DNA of 64,000 nt, taken from Rallus limicola. Lineage: Eukaryota > Chordata > Aves > Gruiformes > Rallidae. Position 1 is the stretch's first letter, and every line of letters starts with the position of its first letter. This document shows positions 1 through 13,403 of this stretch, one piece after another. Position numbers and translations under genes: made by a program. The stretch is taken from NCBI GenBank assembly GCA_022605955.1, contig JAKCOZ010000020.1:8607001-8671000 (forward strand), given 5' to 3'. The notes beneath the pieces are model-generated. The model had not been told where the DNA came from, did no database searches, and saw only the letters and a list, made by a program, of their open reading frames with translations.

Positions 1-3000
1 TCTAAAAGGCAGAAGTGGGAAATCTGTGGCCCAGCTGGTATTTTGCCCATTTGATTTTCACAGGACCCACGAATACTGGTTTGGAGTTTCTAAACAGGTA
101 AGCAAATGCAGGAAGTTCAAGAGCCTCCCAATTACCAATCTCTCCCACCATCCCCCGGCCTGAGTGACAGCATGAGAAAACCAGCTTCACTGCCAGCTTC
201 TGCAGCTCTGGGCACCCCCCTCTACTCCTGAAGCCTATCAGTAACGTCAGAGCACAGGGATGCTGAAAGGACCACACCAGCAGCAGAAAAGAAGGTGAAG
301 ACCCTGGTTTTGTACACATCAGTTGCTGCTCTTCTGTGCATCTCCCTGCTCCCCAAGTTTTCCAGCCCGAGGGATGCCAGAGAAAAGATGATGCCGTTGG
401 ATCAGAAGCGTGGCTCCAAACCTTGCCAAGAGACAGACAGCTCTGAACATGCCTGCTGACAGGTCTGTTTTATGAGACCTGGCTGTAGGAACTGGCACAG
501 CACTCTGTTTTGGGAAAACTGCCTGACATGAGACTTGCTTGTGCAAGATGCAATTTACAGTCTCTGAAACAGTGGGATTAAAATTCCTACCCTCTCTCCC
601 CTACTACTTTTCATTATGTAAGAAACAACCAGAACACGACCTTCAGCATTTTCAATCTGTCAGAAATTCAGTATGGACTGAGGTGTGCCCCAGTGTTATT
701 AACCACTGATGTTGGTGTTGATCTCCTCAAATGTTATTTTGCTTTACCGGATAATCAAAATGATTCAGCTGGACCATATTTGCTCAAGGATTAATTCACT
801 TTCCTCCTGGTTAAAGAAAAAAGTTGAAGGGAGATTCTTTGTTACACCCCCCACCTCTCCCTGTCCATGTGTCCTGGGAACCGGGCTGCTGTGCAGTGAT
901 GAAAAGCAAGGACTGAGCTCTACCTTGCCAGCATCCGCAGGGGCTTGCCAGTCACAGCCTGCAATCAGTGCAGCTCAGAGCACTACTGAGCACCATTTAT
1001 TTGGTGGAGCAATTAGATTTGTGGGGCTTTTTTCCCTTCCCAACATTCCTCCTTTTGCTTAGCCCTTCAGAATGCACTGATCTGAAGCAAGTGTCACAAA
1101 ACGAAAACCACCCTGCCTTTACCCCCCCATCAGCCTCAGTAACACTGTGAAAGTCTCCAGGGCACTCACAGCCTACCAGCTTCCCAGCTGAGAAGCAAGG
1201 GAGGCAAACTTCAACCTCAGCCTCCTGTATTCCAAACACAGTTTTACTTATTGTGCTGGGATGAGAAACTAAAGGGCACATCCCCTGAGGCATTTACCAG
1301 AGGTAGCTTCATCTAGCTAGTTTGAGCACCAGTAATAATGATGCAGCAGCCCAGACATGCACACCCAAGCTGACATAATACCAGAGAACACACATCCAAG
1401 CTGCTGAGTTTTCATGGCTCCTGCTACCCTGCCCAGCTCACCAAGCTGTGCTTCACCATCACAACGCTGGGGAGGCAACCCACACACTCAGGTGTTTCCT
1501 CTCATGGGGTTATCAGCCCAATTGCAAATCAATTCCCCTATTGCACTTAGGCCAGGACTGGGGAACACCTTGTCTTTTCTATTCTGAATGTGGGAAGACC
1601 AAACTGAAAATGCTCTCTTGACTGGAGGATTTCCACGCCTATAGAAATGAGCAGGAGGATGCACTGGGGAGCAGAGGAGAAGGTGAATGAGCAAGACCTT
1701 GATCTCAGCTCTTAGCCTCGCATAGAAAAGCCAAACAAAGCATATCATGGTGATGATGAAAAGAAAGTATTGCAGAGACTCACCTTGATTGAACCACTCC
1801 TCTAATTACCAGAAAAGCAGCAAAAGAAAAACAAAAATTTACAGGAAGGAAAAAAATACAAAGCAACAGTCACAAAGAGGCAGAATTTCACAGAATAGGT
1901 TCTACCTGAGTAGTACAAGAATACTACAAACTTTCATCAAATAAAAACCCAAACCAAACTTTCTCCCTTTTGTTCCTGCTGAAAATCTTGCTCTGCACAG
2001 CTTTTCTTTTTGTCTTCCTCTTTTCATTAAATGAAAAGGTGCTCACAGAACTGAGGGGACAGAGGGGTGACTACCCTTTTGAAGAGGTGTTTGAAATGCT
2101 GGGATCAATGACCATGAAATAAACTAAACATGAAAACACTGTGAGATTAAGTGGACAAGAGAAAGAGAGACATGAACTATTTTAAAGTCCTAAACTAAGA
2201 AAATTGTGGCAGGTTCAGACCAGGTATTCATAAAAATTTAACAGTGATAAAAGGAAGCTTCTCTCTATGATTTTAAAGGCATATTTATATGAACTTTAAT
2301 TTTAATTTTTAAACACAACAGTTGCCTATTCCTCCCTATCCTGCTGATCTACATACTGCCAGCTGCAAGGTCAGCATTATTACCAGTTGATTTCCCTCTA
2401 GAGAACAGCACACTTTAAAAAGAGCACTGCAAAAAGAAGGAAATAAATATTAAAATATAGTTTAGAAGTTGTTGTTTTCTGATGAACACATGGGGCCAAA
2501 TCCAAGCTGCCACTGAGTGCCTACACTGCTCCCTGAAATCTGTAGGCTCAGCCTCTGTGTCAGGTGATTGAGACCAATTTGTCCAAGAAGCCACTATCAG
2601 AAGCTTTGGCTGATAAACAGAAAATACTGGGCTGTAGAGCTGCAGGAGATGGGGGTGTGGGTATATATAAAATATATAGGTTGGCCCCAGAGGAAAGAGG
2701 CAGACACTCGATAAAGGACAGCTGCCTGGGCATGCTCTTTTTGCTGTCACCAAGAGGATGATGACAGCTGTCAATCAGCACATTCCCCTTCACCTACAGA
2801 GCACACTTATAGCTTTTACATCTAAAATGGTTTCTATGACTGAGCTGCTCTCCAGCAGCACAAAAACCAAGGACCACAAGTGGCAGGGAACAGGCTCAAC
2901 TCAGCATACGTTCAAGGTTTCCAAGGGGCATTGTGCTGAAGTTTTAGTCGTTTGCTGTGAGAACAGGTGGGCCAGGCAGGTAAAACACTTCTGTCAGTTC

Positions 3001-4062
3001 TTCCCCCAGCCATTAAGAGATTCCCATTAATTTTTAAATTTTATTTCTTGAAAACACAGTTTAAATCTAGTTGGTGACAGACTAGTCTGCAAAAGCAAGT
3101 TTCACGCTGCAATGACCTCCCAACACGTGGAAACACAGAACAATTTAACAACACGTACAGGTCAGGTCAAAAGAGGGAGAACGTGCAGTGCACAGCCCAG
3201 CAAGTTCAAACAATTCTGCACTGTCTCTTCAGGACCAAAACCTTCCCTAGACCAGGCTATAAATAGTAAGCCAGGATGTGAGCACACATGAATGAAGAAA
3301 ATGGAGCACAGTCAAAAAACAGAGTTAATTATCTCTGAATTAAGTCTAGAATAGTCATTTCTCTAAACAACAAAGAAAACGATATAATTTGAGTGTCTTT
3401 TTCTAAAGGGAAGATGGAAGGGGGGTTACTGAGCCTATTAATCCTCTCTTGTAACGAAACTCATTTGCAATACTCATGCCCCAGAGGAGAGAACAGGTCT
3501 AAAAGTGACTGACAATTAAAAGCTACAAAATTATGCTTGCAATTTAAATTACTGAAAGAGCAACAGAACTGGGAGGCTGTACGTTGTGTCTGTCAGTGGG
3601 AGGGTAGGCTTTCAGTTTGTTTTCAAATGGGAGAGACTGGAGGCCTGGAAGATGTACAGGCAGGACTACCATGCACAGGGATGAACGTGTGCTGGCCTGG
3701 CTGCTGGAGGCCGTGACACATGCTCTACAGCCAAGCAGATTGACAGATGCAAGAACATGGCAGCGCAGAGGAGAAGCCAAGCATGTCCACCTTTGTCCAA
3801 CAGCGGAGTGTCATCTGTCAGCATGCACCACTCCTGTGTAAAGCCAAACAGAACTATAGCAACTGTGGAACAAAGACCTGGGTGCGCGTTAGTGATGCAG
3901 CAAGGGAGATGAACGAACACATGCCACAGCACTACAGACACACACCTGCACACACCACATCACTCTAAACCAGTGCAAAGAATGTCCTTGCAAGAGCAGG
4001 CTTACACAGCAAAATTTACCCCCCAAATCCATTTCCAGTTCTGAGCTCTCTGCAACACATAC
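1..4062. other. ARVCF intron downstream of exon F (partial)
   Basis: No exon, RNA gene or recognisable repeat was found here on either strand. I looked for the next ARVCF exon (encoding EEWF and the following armadillo repeat) and did not see it, so the intron runs past the left edge. Open frames on both strands (up to about 119 codons) have no splice or homology support. A short AT-rich alternating run lies near 2660-2682, and an A/C-rich patch near 1937-1960. Confidence 0.7.
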
Positions 4063-4234
4063 CTTTAGCTTTTTTTCCACCAAAACAACCAGCATCATCT
4101 TTCTTCTTCTTCTGAGAGCCTCCTGTGTTTGTGGTCTGACTGGCATCTGATTCCTGGTACTTATCTGCTCCAGGGACCTCTTTGTGGACATGATAGGAAA
4201 GGTTCCGCATGATGCACACGCAGTTCTCCACAGA
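4063..4234 (-). CDS. ARVCF: ARVCF exon F: armadillo repeat 5/6 with basic loop
   Basis: This 172-base exon is 57 codons plus one base, with phase 0 entry and phase 1 exit. The acceptor is TCTCCTTAACAG before TCTGTGG and the donor is GCTAAAG then GTATGTG. The peptide starts SVENCVCIMRNLSYHVHKEV and continues PGADKYQESDASQTTNTGGS, followed by QKKKKDDAGCFGGKKAK. This is the best evidence for ARVCF over its paralogues: the HVHKEVPGADKYQE stretch and the basic KKKK...CFGGKKAK loop match ARVCF, while p120-catenin has QVHREIPQAERYQE. The loop has two lysine clusters separated by DDAGCFGG, a possible bipartite nuclear localisation signal by pattern; that role is inference. This is the last ARVCF exon in the window. 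The next one, expected to begin with the rest of a Glu codon and EWF, is beyond position 1. Confidence 0.97.
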
Positions 4235-5454
4235 CTGTTAAGGAGAAATTTATGTTATAATAAGTATTTTATCCTTTTATTTGCAAACCATTATGTTCTA
4301 CAGTAGAGGGTCTGGGGGTATTTAAAAATAGCCCACCTGCCCCAGGAAAAGAACATAGCTTTCAAGGAATATTTAGTCAAGACCCCTTAAATTAAGGTTT
4401 GTTCTTGTTCTAAAACCAGTTTCATTCTTCCGAAAGTGAAGCGCTGCATAAATAGCACCCATTCAAAATGAAAACTCTCTAATCAAAAATACCACCTGAT
4501 CTTACATACAGAATACAATTCAACAAAAGATCAAACATGCAGCGGAAAATGATCATATAAGGATCTTACTTTAATACAAGCCTCTCTCTCCTCTTCCAAC
4601 CTTTACAATCCCCAAGGGGCCCATTTTATTAAATATTCCCTGGGTCAAAACCTGGGCCTTGTGAAGATTTCAATGAGAACACATGTTGTCCTGTAGTAAT
4701 AGCTAATCCATAGCACATCAGGTGGTTACAAAATCCACTTCCAAAATTATCTGATTAAGTGACAGTGCTTTGGAATTCCCTTGTATAGTCCATCCCATGT
4801 TGAGACTCAAAAAGTATAAAATAACAATGCTTTACAGGCCTTACTGGTGGGATAAAGCAATAGTATGCTCTTTCTTTTTTAAACAGGTTAAGCTTATGGT
4901 ATCTCTTATGCACACAAACATGCTTTTAAGCACCACAGGATGAGATGATGATAAAAACAGATTAATCAAAATCTGCAGCTAAAAAAAGGCACAATGAAAG
5001 TGCTGCAGGTCTGAAGACATATCTTAATGCCTAAGTACTAGTCTTTAGAGATGGTGCTGAATAAAATCTTTAGAATGGGAACTGACTCCTTTGCTGGCAT
5101 TGTGCAAAGAACAACACAATAGGACTCCTGCTTTGGGGACTGCACTTATAAACATACGTAATTTGGAACAATAGCAATAACGCCACTAACGCCAATGAAG
5201 GACTACTCTCCCCACCCTTCATAACCACTTGCCTTTGCTCACCTCATCAGCCATGCAAGCTAACATTGCAGCACCATGCTGACACCCCATCAGTACCACT
5301 GTGGGTATCACATCAGAGATGAGAGGAAGATAATGACTTAATTTTCTAAGGCAACCATAATCTTCTTCTGATGCTAGTAAACATAAGTCAGATCACAGTG
5401 CAACACCACAGCCTAAATTAATGGAAACACCCATTAATTTTTCATTAAGTTCAC
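4235..5454. other. ARVCF intron E-F (1.2 kb)
   Basis: This is the shortest intron in the window. It is bounded by the exon E donor GTGAAC and the exon F acceptor TTAACAG. The sequence is AT-rich and unique-looking. No repeat, RNA gene or conserved motif was recognised. Confidence 0.8.
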
Positions 5455-5572
5455 CTTATTGTCTGTATCCTTCTTGCCAACTGCAGACTGTAGAGCATGA
5501 AGGAGGGCATCCACCAAGCCATCACACTCTCTTAGTCTTCTGCGTGCTTCTGCTCCATCTGAACTTACATTC
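5455..5572 (-). CDS. ARVCF: ARVCF exon E: armadillo repeat 4/5
   Basis: This 118-base exon adds one base to finish the Arg codon begun in exon D, then 39 codons, ending in phase 0. The acceptor is CTCTCCTGTTAG before GAATG and the donor is AATAAG then GTGAAC. The peptide begins [20 protein letters not shown] and continues [19 protein letters not shown]. The [15 protein letters not shown] run is shared by ARVCF and p120-catenin. The ending [11 protein letters not shown] matches ARVCF better than p120, which has IGQKDSDSK at this place as I remember it. The exon is too short to stand out as an open frame alone; it was found from the splice sites and the continuity of the protein between exons D and F. 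Confidence 0.95.
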
Positions 5573-8500
5573 CTAACAGGAGAGATTGAAAAGAAAATTC
5601 AGCCCTCTAACCATCACCATGATACTGTCATCACCTGAAGAGAGATTCACAAATCACAGAACTGCTCAGCAGTATTCATGGCCACAGAAATTAAAAAATG
5701 AAAACTATTAAAACCAGGTGTACAACAGACTGTATTTTATGTAATCAATCTGGACATAAGACTGTTTTTCACTTTCTGTGGTTGCCCACCCACTCCAAAG
5801 AAGTCAGGATGGGAGTCACCATATATAACTGCAGTCTTCTTGACTGCTCTCCAAAACGAGTCCACATCCCCAGCTTCCTGACTGGGAGTTACTTCCACCT
5901 AGCTGAAATCCCACATGTTGACATTAAAGTCCACCCTTCGCACTGTGTAGAGTCATGTACAGAATGTAGAAGAGGACAGTCACTATGTTTATGTGGCTTT
6001 ACACTTCTCCAAACATTGCACAGGGGAAGGGCATGGGTAGATGTGAGGCAGAGCCGTGAAAGGCTATTTGGAGTTGTTAAAGTTGTAGAAATTGTCAGAA
6101 GGGAGCTATGAACTGAGCCTCGCTTGCCCTCTACATACCAAAGCCCCAGCCTTGCCTGATCATCAACCTGCCATTACCCAAGAAATAAGTAAAATTCAAG
6201 GCAACTTTCCAAAAACTCCCTTTTCTGCTTCTTTTTCTTTTTTGGGGGGATATGGAGTGACAAAACGATTCTTAATAGCGTCCTCTGGTGAAACCTGTAT
6301 GGGAAGTTCTCTCAAAGCTGAAATGTGCTAACTTTGACAACACCAGAGCCAATATTTCAACTTTCATGGTCTTTGAATTCCACAAACCTGTGTAAGGTTA
6401 GCTCTCAAAAGCTCAGGACACAATCATTACCTTCTGCTGTCAGGACCATGCAGCCAGTTTTTTCTTTTTAACTAACCTGTGGCCCTGCCAATCTCCAAGT
6501 AATGAACAAATGAATTATGGTCCCTTCCCATGTCCCACATGACCCAGGCAGGCTGGTGTGTTAATTGGATGACTAGGAAACCCCCCACATTTTCTCAGAG
6601 ACCTCTCAAAATCTGAAGATGATTGTCAGCTGTTTGCTGTAACCACACATTAACTTCCAATTAAGAACACAAATGAAATGCACAGCTAAACAAATCCTTT
6701 CCTGAAAGCCTATCACAGCCTCACCTCTAGCAACACCTGGTACAGGGCAGGTAAATTGGATATTGAAATATGATTCCACAGGATATGTGCAAAGGAGAAT
6801 TCTACATGTTGTTTTTCCATCTCCAGTTGTACTATCATTTTGTATTAAAAGCCCAAATGTGAATTTTAATGTAAAGCATTTATGAAACTGAAATTAAAAT
6901 TCAAATTCTCTGGGAAACCTTTCAGTAGCTGTAACAACAAACAATAGCAGCTCCGCCTCCAAGCACATCTATTAAAGTGGAACATTACTTATTAAGCTCA
7001 AGGGTGACAGAAATGCACTAAAAATGGTCTTATCTGGAACGGTGCATCACATTTCTTATTCCCTCGTTAACTTTTAGAACTAGAGAGCTAAAATACATAA
7101 GGAACACTTGCAGACTTAAAAAAGTAAATAAGTAAAATTTGGCAAAATCCAAATCCTTCACGCTGTTCTTGCCCCATGAACCATTTGTAAGACATTTTTC
7201 TATGGTCCATTTGAGCTACCACACCTGTAGCACATTTGTTTTCCTGCTTTGGTTACCAGCAGCACCACAGCCTTTCTTAATTCTCTATCTGTATGAGGAT
7301 TAATATTAAGGTAGAAACCAAGAAGGTTATAACTGCAAAAGACACTATAAAAGTGCATCAGTAAGAGCTGGTATGTTGGTATCACTTGCTGTATGTTCAA
7401 CTATAGAAACACTTACTGAAAATTAATGCCTTAAGAAAAAATTCCCACTTATATCACACATAAATAAGCATGAAACCTCTGCAGATTCAAATTAAGAGCT
7501 AATTAATGCTATGAATAAGTTATCCAGACATCAGGTTTTGCAGTTTTAAAGTTGTAACTAACTCATCAGAAAATGTACCTTATGAGCATCCAATGCAGAA
7601 ACATCTGCTCTATAAATACTGGACACTCTTGGGATCCTGCTAGCCCTCTCTCCTTGGGCGACGAGATTCCTGCCTCTGGTGGGATTCACCTAACATAGAA
7701 CAACGAAAACCATTTCCTTGTCTGCAACTGTAAGCCAGACCGCCTGAAATGCTCAGTCAGAACTATGTCCAGGAGATTGGCAGCTGCTTCCCAGATTCTG
7801 GTCTTTCTGCTGCCCCATCACTGCAAAAGGCAGTGAAGATCTCCCAATTCCCAAGGGAATATCTGCATTTCAGATACATGCCCAAGTATGCCAAACACCC
7901 CTATGGAGTAAGCAAAGGCAGACATGGTGAATGTGATGACAGTATCCTTTGAGTAAACTGTGACTTAGCAGTCCCAGGAGAACTGCTCCCAGGGTTGGAT
8001 TCCATGATCCAGAGGAACCTTCAAAAGCCCAGAGAACCCAGGAACATGCCAGGCTGCATTTCTGCCTCAGGGTGGTAAGACTATTATTTAACTCTTTGAA
8101 AAACACCACCTGGTAGTCATCTGTCAGATTCACACCTTGGGTCTTCAGAAGGGATTGCAGCACAGAGGCAAAAGTGATTACATGGAAAAGAGGGCTAATG
8201 CCAGTACTGGTCATAAAAAAAAGGAGGGAAACTACACCCTTATGTCACACTCCACTGACTGGAGGCAGGAAAAATCTCTTCCAATTTCACATCTGCACTG
8301 AAGCTGTTCTTGAGGCACCTTTCAGATTGGTTACCTTTATGGGATGAAAGATGTAACTAAATCATGTTCCAAAGGAAACATTCACAGCAAAGTTTCTAAA
8401 CACTCTGAAGACTGATTAAAATCAACAAACAGGTGACAAATTCCATCAGACATTAACAGGGGATCATTAGTCATCCTACACAGGGAGACACTCCAGAGCA

Positions 8501-11500
8501 GGAACACAAAGCCTTCATAGGGCAGAAACCTCTTGAAACTCAGGCAGCAGATACAACACAACTCATGGCAACCAGACTGGGATAAAGTGGAGAGCTTTGC
8601 TTTTCACCAGACTTTTCTACACATCAGACAAACATTGCTTTAGATCAGATGACAATTAATTCTTCAGAGGATGGAGTGTTTGATACAAAACACCAATCAG
8701 AAAAGGAAGCCTGAGGACTAGCTGAGGTGCTTGCTCACTCAGTTACTTTGGAGCCAGGCTGCCATGCAACGACTGGAATGGCTCAAAGATGCTGGAATTA
8801 CACACATTAGCTCAGCGATTTGCTTGCTGAGACAGGCTTAGTATCAAGAACCTCTCTAGATAAAGTCAAAGATATTTTTTTCTTAACTCTGCGGGGCTTT
8901 TGAGACCCTGGTTATGGGCAAAATCTTGTTACAAATGAACATAAAGTTGACTGCCTGTCCAAATGGGTGGGAGTGGGGAGGAGGGACTACCTTAACTATT
9001 TTTTACACAGAACATTGACAAGTTATACCTGTCCAGCCCACTTCCCTCATCTCTTTACCCCTGGAGAGGCCTCTGCTGCTCTCCCTGACCTTCCCTGCTT
9101 TTTACTACTGTTCCAAGAGTTCATTAAATCTAAAATGTATTTTAAAAACAAAAGAAGCTTTCTCACATCACAAGGCAAAGGGTAGTAGAAAGCTTCACTG
9201 TGTGTTTGCCATAAATATATTCAACACACTCAAAAGAGCAATTCTAGGAGTAAGACATGGAATTCCTGTCCGTGTTACTCAAAGCATACAGGAAGGGAAT
9301 GAACTGTATGACTGATTTTATGTAAAATAGTAAAGCACAAATGTAATTTCAGAGATTTGAAATCCCCCTGCTTTAACTGGAAAAGCAACCTGGATGCTTC
9401 CTCAAATTCTTTGAGTCCAGACTGTCGACAGGACTAGCGAAAGAGGATTTGTAAGGATGTTCAAATATATGCTTTCCCTGAGAAAACAAAACAGAGGAGC
9501 ACTAAGTAAATGTTAAATAAAAGCAAATATCTACCAGCATAGAAACACATCAGACTAGGAATCCAGTCCAGTGGTATTAAAGACTTCAGAAAATGGCCGG
9601 GAACATGTTGAGAAATCTGTTCATGCTTTAGATAAGGTTATCATTATCACCAAATAGTCTTCTTAATGATATGCAAGCATGAACATAACATTTGCATCTG
9701 CAGAACAGAGTTGGTATTCATCACCTCTAGATAGGTGAGCTATTACTACTATGTGCCACACAGCAAAATTATCCTCAAGAGTAAAGTTTTAAAAGTAATT
9801 AAATGCATGACACTTAATTTGCACTATTTCAATGCAAACCATGTAGCAATGTCCCCACTGAGCTCTCCCTAACCATCTGAAAGATGGAGTGGATACGTGG
9901 AGAGCATTTGTTTTTTTTTTAAATGATAAATAGAAACTCGAAAATAGAGGCATCAGACACACATTTTTCCTCTGAACATTAAAACTAGTATTTTCAAGAT
10001 CATTGCTGTGTCTGCCACCTGGCTGGAAATGGCCATCAGTTGTTATCCCACAGTGCTGCAGATGAAGCTAAAAGCCAGAGGTTTGAGTATCTCTGCACAC
10101 TTAACATTCTGCTTCCATTCGGCAAGTGTAAAAGCCACTTTGTTTAGAGACCCAGCTGGGGACGAAAACATCAGGTTGGGGACTTTGGTTTTTATATAGA
10201 TAGAGAGCTGAACTGCAGATTTTTAAGGTATCCTCCTTCCTAGTAACATTTCCACTTTCCCCTGGATGAGACTTGAGGCTGAGACAGTGATGGACTTCAA
10301 CAGAGGCTTTGCGTGCACTGCAGGGACTCAAGAGTGCCCAAACGAATCCTACTTTCTCCTCTTGTAAACAACCTTCTAATAGCTATTTTCGTATTGCCAG
10401 CCTAAAAAGTAATGTTGGCTCCTGTTTAGGCTGTCTCAGCACTGTTGAAGAAGAAAAGGATATCTGTGATTGCTGCAAGCCAGAGAGCTATGAGCGCCCC
10501 AGGTTTCCTGATGGGTTGAGTAACCTGTACTACAGGAGCAGGCTGAGTTATGGCAGAGTTGTGGCAGAGCCAATGGGCAGTACACACACCTTGCTAGACC
10601 TCAACTAACACCATCACTGAGACTCTGCCTTCCAGACACTGAGTTTTATATACTTCAGCTGATAAAAATCAACAAGGTTCTCACAAGTCTACTTTAAATG
10701 TACTAGTTGCTCTGTACCCTACTCTGACATTCAGAATCCTTGGTATAAAAACACTCTTCCACACCCTCACTTCACTATTAAGATATTTTTATTTGGATGA
10801 CAGTCAGAGGAGATGGATAAATAATAGCTGCAGTAAACATACTCTATTTCCAAACGTTTTTCTAGATACCAAATGTCCCAACAGAGGAATATACACTATT
10901 TTAAAATCATTCTATCATTTCATGCAGAAACAGAATGACTTCCATACTTCAGTTCACATGAAATACCAGAAAGTTTAATTTGTGTTATTGCTCATTGTTC
11001 TGAAAGTAAGAGATAAAAAGAAAGCAGCTGCCTGTGACACAGTGATAACCTGATCCAGGCAGCAGTGGTCAAAGAGCTCTGTACAACACAATGGAGTTTG
11101 GCAGCAGACAGCTGGATCAGAAATCAAGAAGAGAATATAGCAAAGGAAATAGTAAGAAACCAAAGTCCAAACGAAATAAACAGAAAGATGGAGGAGCTCT
11201 ACTGATGGTGACGTTAGGTGGGCAGCAGCTGTTCCACTGAGAAATGGTGTATCAGATCTGGGCAGGAGATCCCACCAGTGATTTCTGCTCCACTTAAGCA
11301 TCCACTTACCAGCCAGATCTGAGAGAAAACAGAGCAGCAGCTATGGCTGCCTTGCATATAAACCCCAAAGGGATTGTTTTTGTTTAGCTGGTCAAATACA
11401 AAAGCCACCCCTGAAAAGGACTGCCCAAGCTTAGCCTGTGCTCCAGTAACACTGCCACAGAGCAAGAGATCTAAAAAGCGTACTTTCACGTCCTCTATTC

Positions 11501-13381
11501 ATGTCAACACTGCCTAAAAGAGTTCCCTGTAATAAGCAGGGACTCAACAGCCGGCAGTTCAACACGGTACAGATGTCAAGACCATCCTTTGTTAGTTGTG
11601 GCTCTCTATATCCCAAACATCATGTAATACCTTCTCAGTAAAATGCTGACTGGTTACCTCCTGCATGACCTACTTGGAGGGCCTCAGCTCATTCTCCTGT
11701 AGTGCAAAATGATGCAGAAATGCACAAGAATTGCATGATGCCCAGCAGCTGCTTAGCTTCCAAATTATTCCAGTCTCTGCTTGGAGGAAAGGCCAAGGGG
11801 CTCTGCTTGCTTTATCCCACATGGTTGCTGCAAGGTGAAAAGAAACTCAAAAAAACCCAAAACTAAAATGGTATTTATCTAATAGAGGATCATAGCTCAC
11901 ATGCCTTCCAAAGCAAACTATGTCCACTACAGTGACTGCAGTGAACTTTGTTTCAGTCTTCCTCTTCATCACACTGCAGCAACAGACGTTTTTGTAGATT
12001 CCCTTCACTGACAGCCAAGGGAGAAGGGACCTCAATTCCTTTTGAGGAATGACAGAAGGCAATAAGCAAGTGCACAACTTTAAATTTATACTTCAGATTT
12101 GATTGTAAAGCATTAAGGTTGCAATGTAACTAGGTTATGTCTCCGCTGCTAAAATCTATGCATAATTTATTTATATTACAAGCTAAACATCAGGAACTGT
12201 CAAGAGGAGCCCTAACAGCTCCTTACTAGCACGAATTAAACGCTCTGCTCATCATATAAGCCCCAGGACAGCCATATGCTGTGATCCTGCACAGTATCAG
12301 TAAGCTAATTAAGAAACTGCCTTTGCTCACTCCTCTCTATTGTGTGGGTTTTTAATTTGAGTTGGTTTTTTTCCAGTCTGGGTTGGGCAGATAAGCTTCT
12401 CCTTTTTCCATGCAGCTTGCTGCCTCCAAAGTGAAGATTCACCCGCAAATTTTTTTTCTGTTGAGTTTTTATCTCTTTCTAATACACCTTCACTGCAAGT
12501 CCAGTTCAGAAGTACCCACTGCACAACAAAGCATTGACAGCATCATTAACTCCAGTTTGTGGAGTGGTAATCTCCCAAAGGCTGTACCCAGTTTGGAAAT
12601 GATGAACCCACCAGCCTCCAAGAATGGTGTGTGGGCAAAGACATGGCAGCACCTGTCCTCATCTCCTCTGGGTAGGATAAGGAGGCGCTAAGCTTTGCAA
12701 GCTGTCCAAGCCTCCTCAGTTACACAGCTACCTAAAAATGCACATAAAAGACTGCTTGAACTGATCAGGAGGAAAAGTCCATCAAATGACTCTGTCGAAT
12801 CCTTTCTGGGTGTGGGGGAGAAATGTAGGTGCCCCAAGGAGGGCTCTGTACTAAACTCATGAAGCTCAATTACTAGTTTGCTGCTGATAAAGAGTAGAAA
12901 AAAAACCCCCATCCAGGACCTGCAAGCCAATATGTACATACCTCCTCTGCCCTGCCACGCTGCAGCAAGCAACTTTCCCCTGACACCAAGGGCAGCTCGA
13001 CTGGCAGCACTGTAGCAGCAACGCCTGAGCTTCACCTCCTGTGCCCTGCTCTTCACTAGACAGCACTTCCAGGTCAAAGATTTGCACTTAAGTGCCTTCT
13101 TAGTTCAGTCAGTTGGAGATGAGACTGCCTCAAGTATTTGAGAGTGCAGATAGGACAAAATAGTATGTGACTGTCACCACATACTATTATCATGCCTGCA
13201 GGATTTAAAGATGGATAGAGCTTGAAGGTAATTCACTTCAAAAGCTCTAATTCCCAAGCACTTTTCTTCAGAGAAAAGCCATACATTAATCATTAATAAG
13301 AAAGGAGGGCATAAGCACCTGGCTTTGACAACCTTTCTTCCTTCCTTTCCTCAAATTCAGCATGCAGTGATGGGAAGGAAG

Positions 13382-13403
13382 AAAAAAAAAAAAAATAAAA
13401 AAA
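13382..13403. repeat. A-rich run
   Basis: Fourteen A, one T, then seven A. Simple low-complexity sequence, with no recognisable element attached. Confidence 0.95.

Noticed and set aside
2660..2682. TATA-like run on the plus strand
   Set aside because: Part of an AT-alternating stretch inside an intron with no initiator, CpG or downstream gene. Not supported as a promoter.
5698..6111. Plus-strand open frame of 137 codons inside intron D-E
   Set aside because: It has no recognisable domain, no repeated or family motif, and no splice-site or codon-bias support. Its length is within chance for 64 kb searched in six frames.
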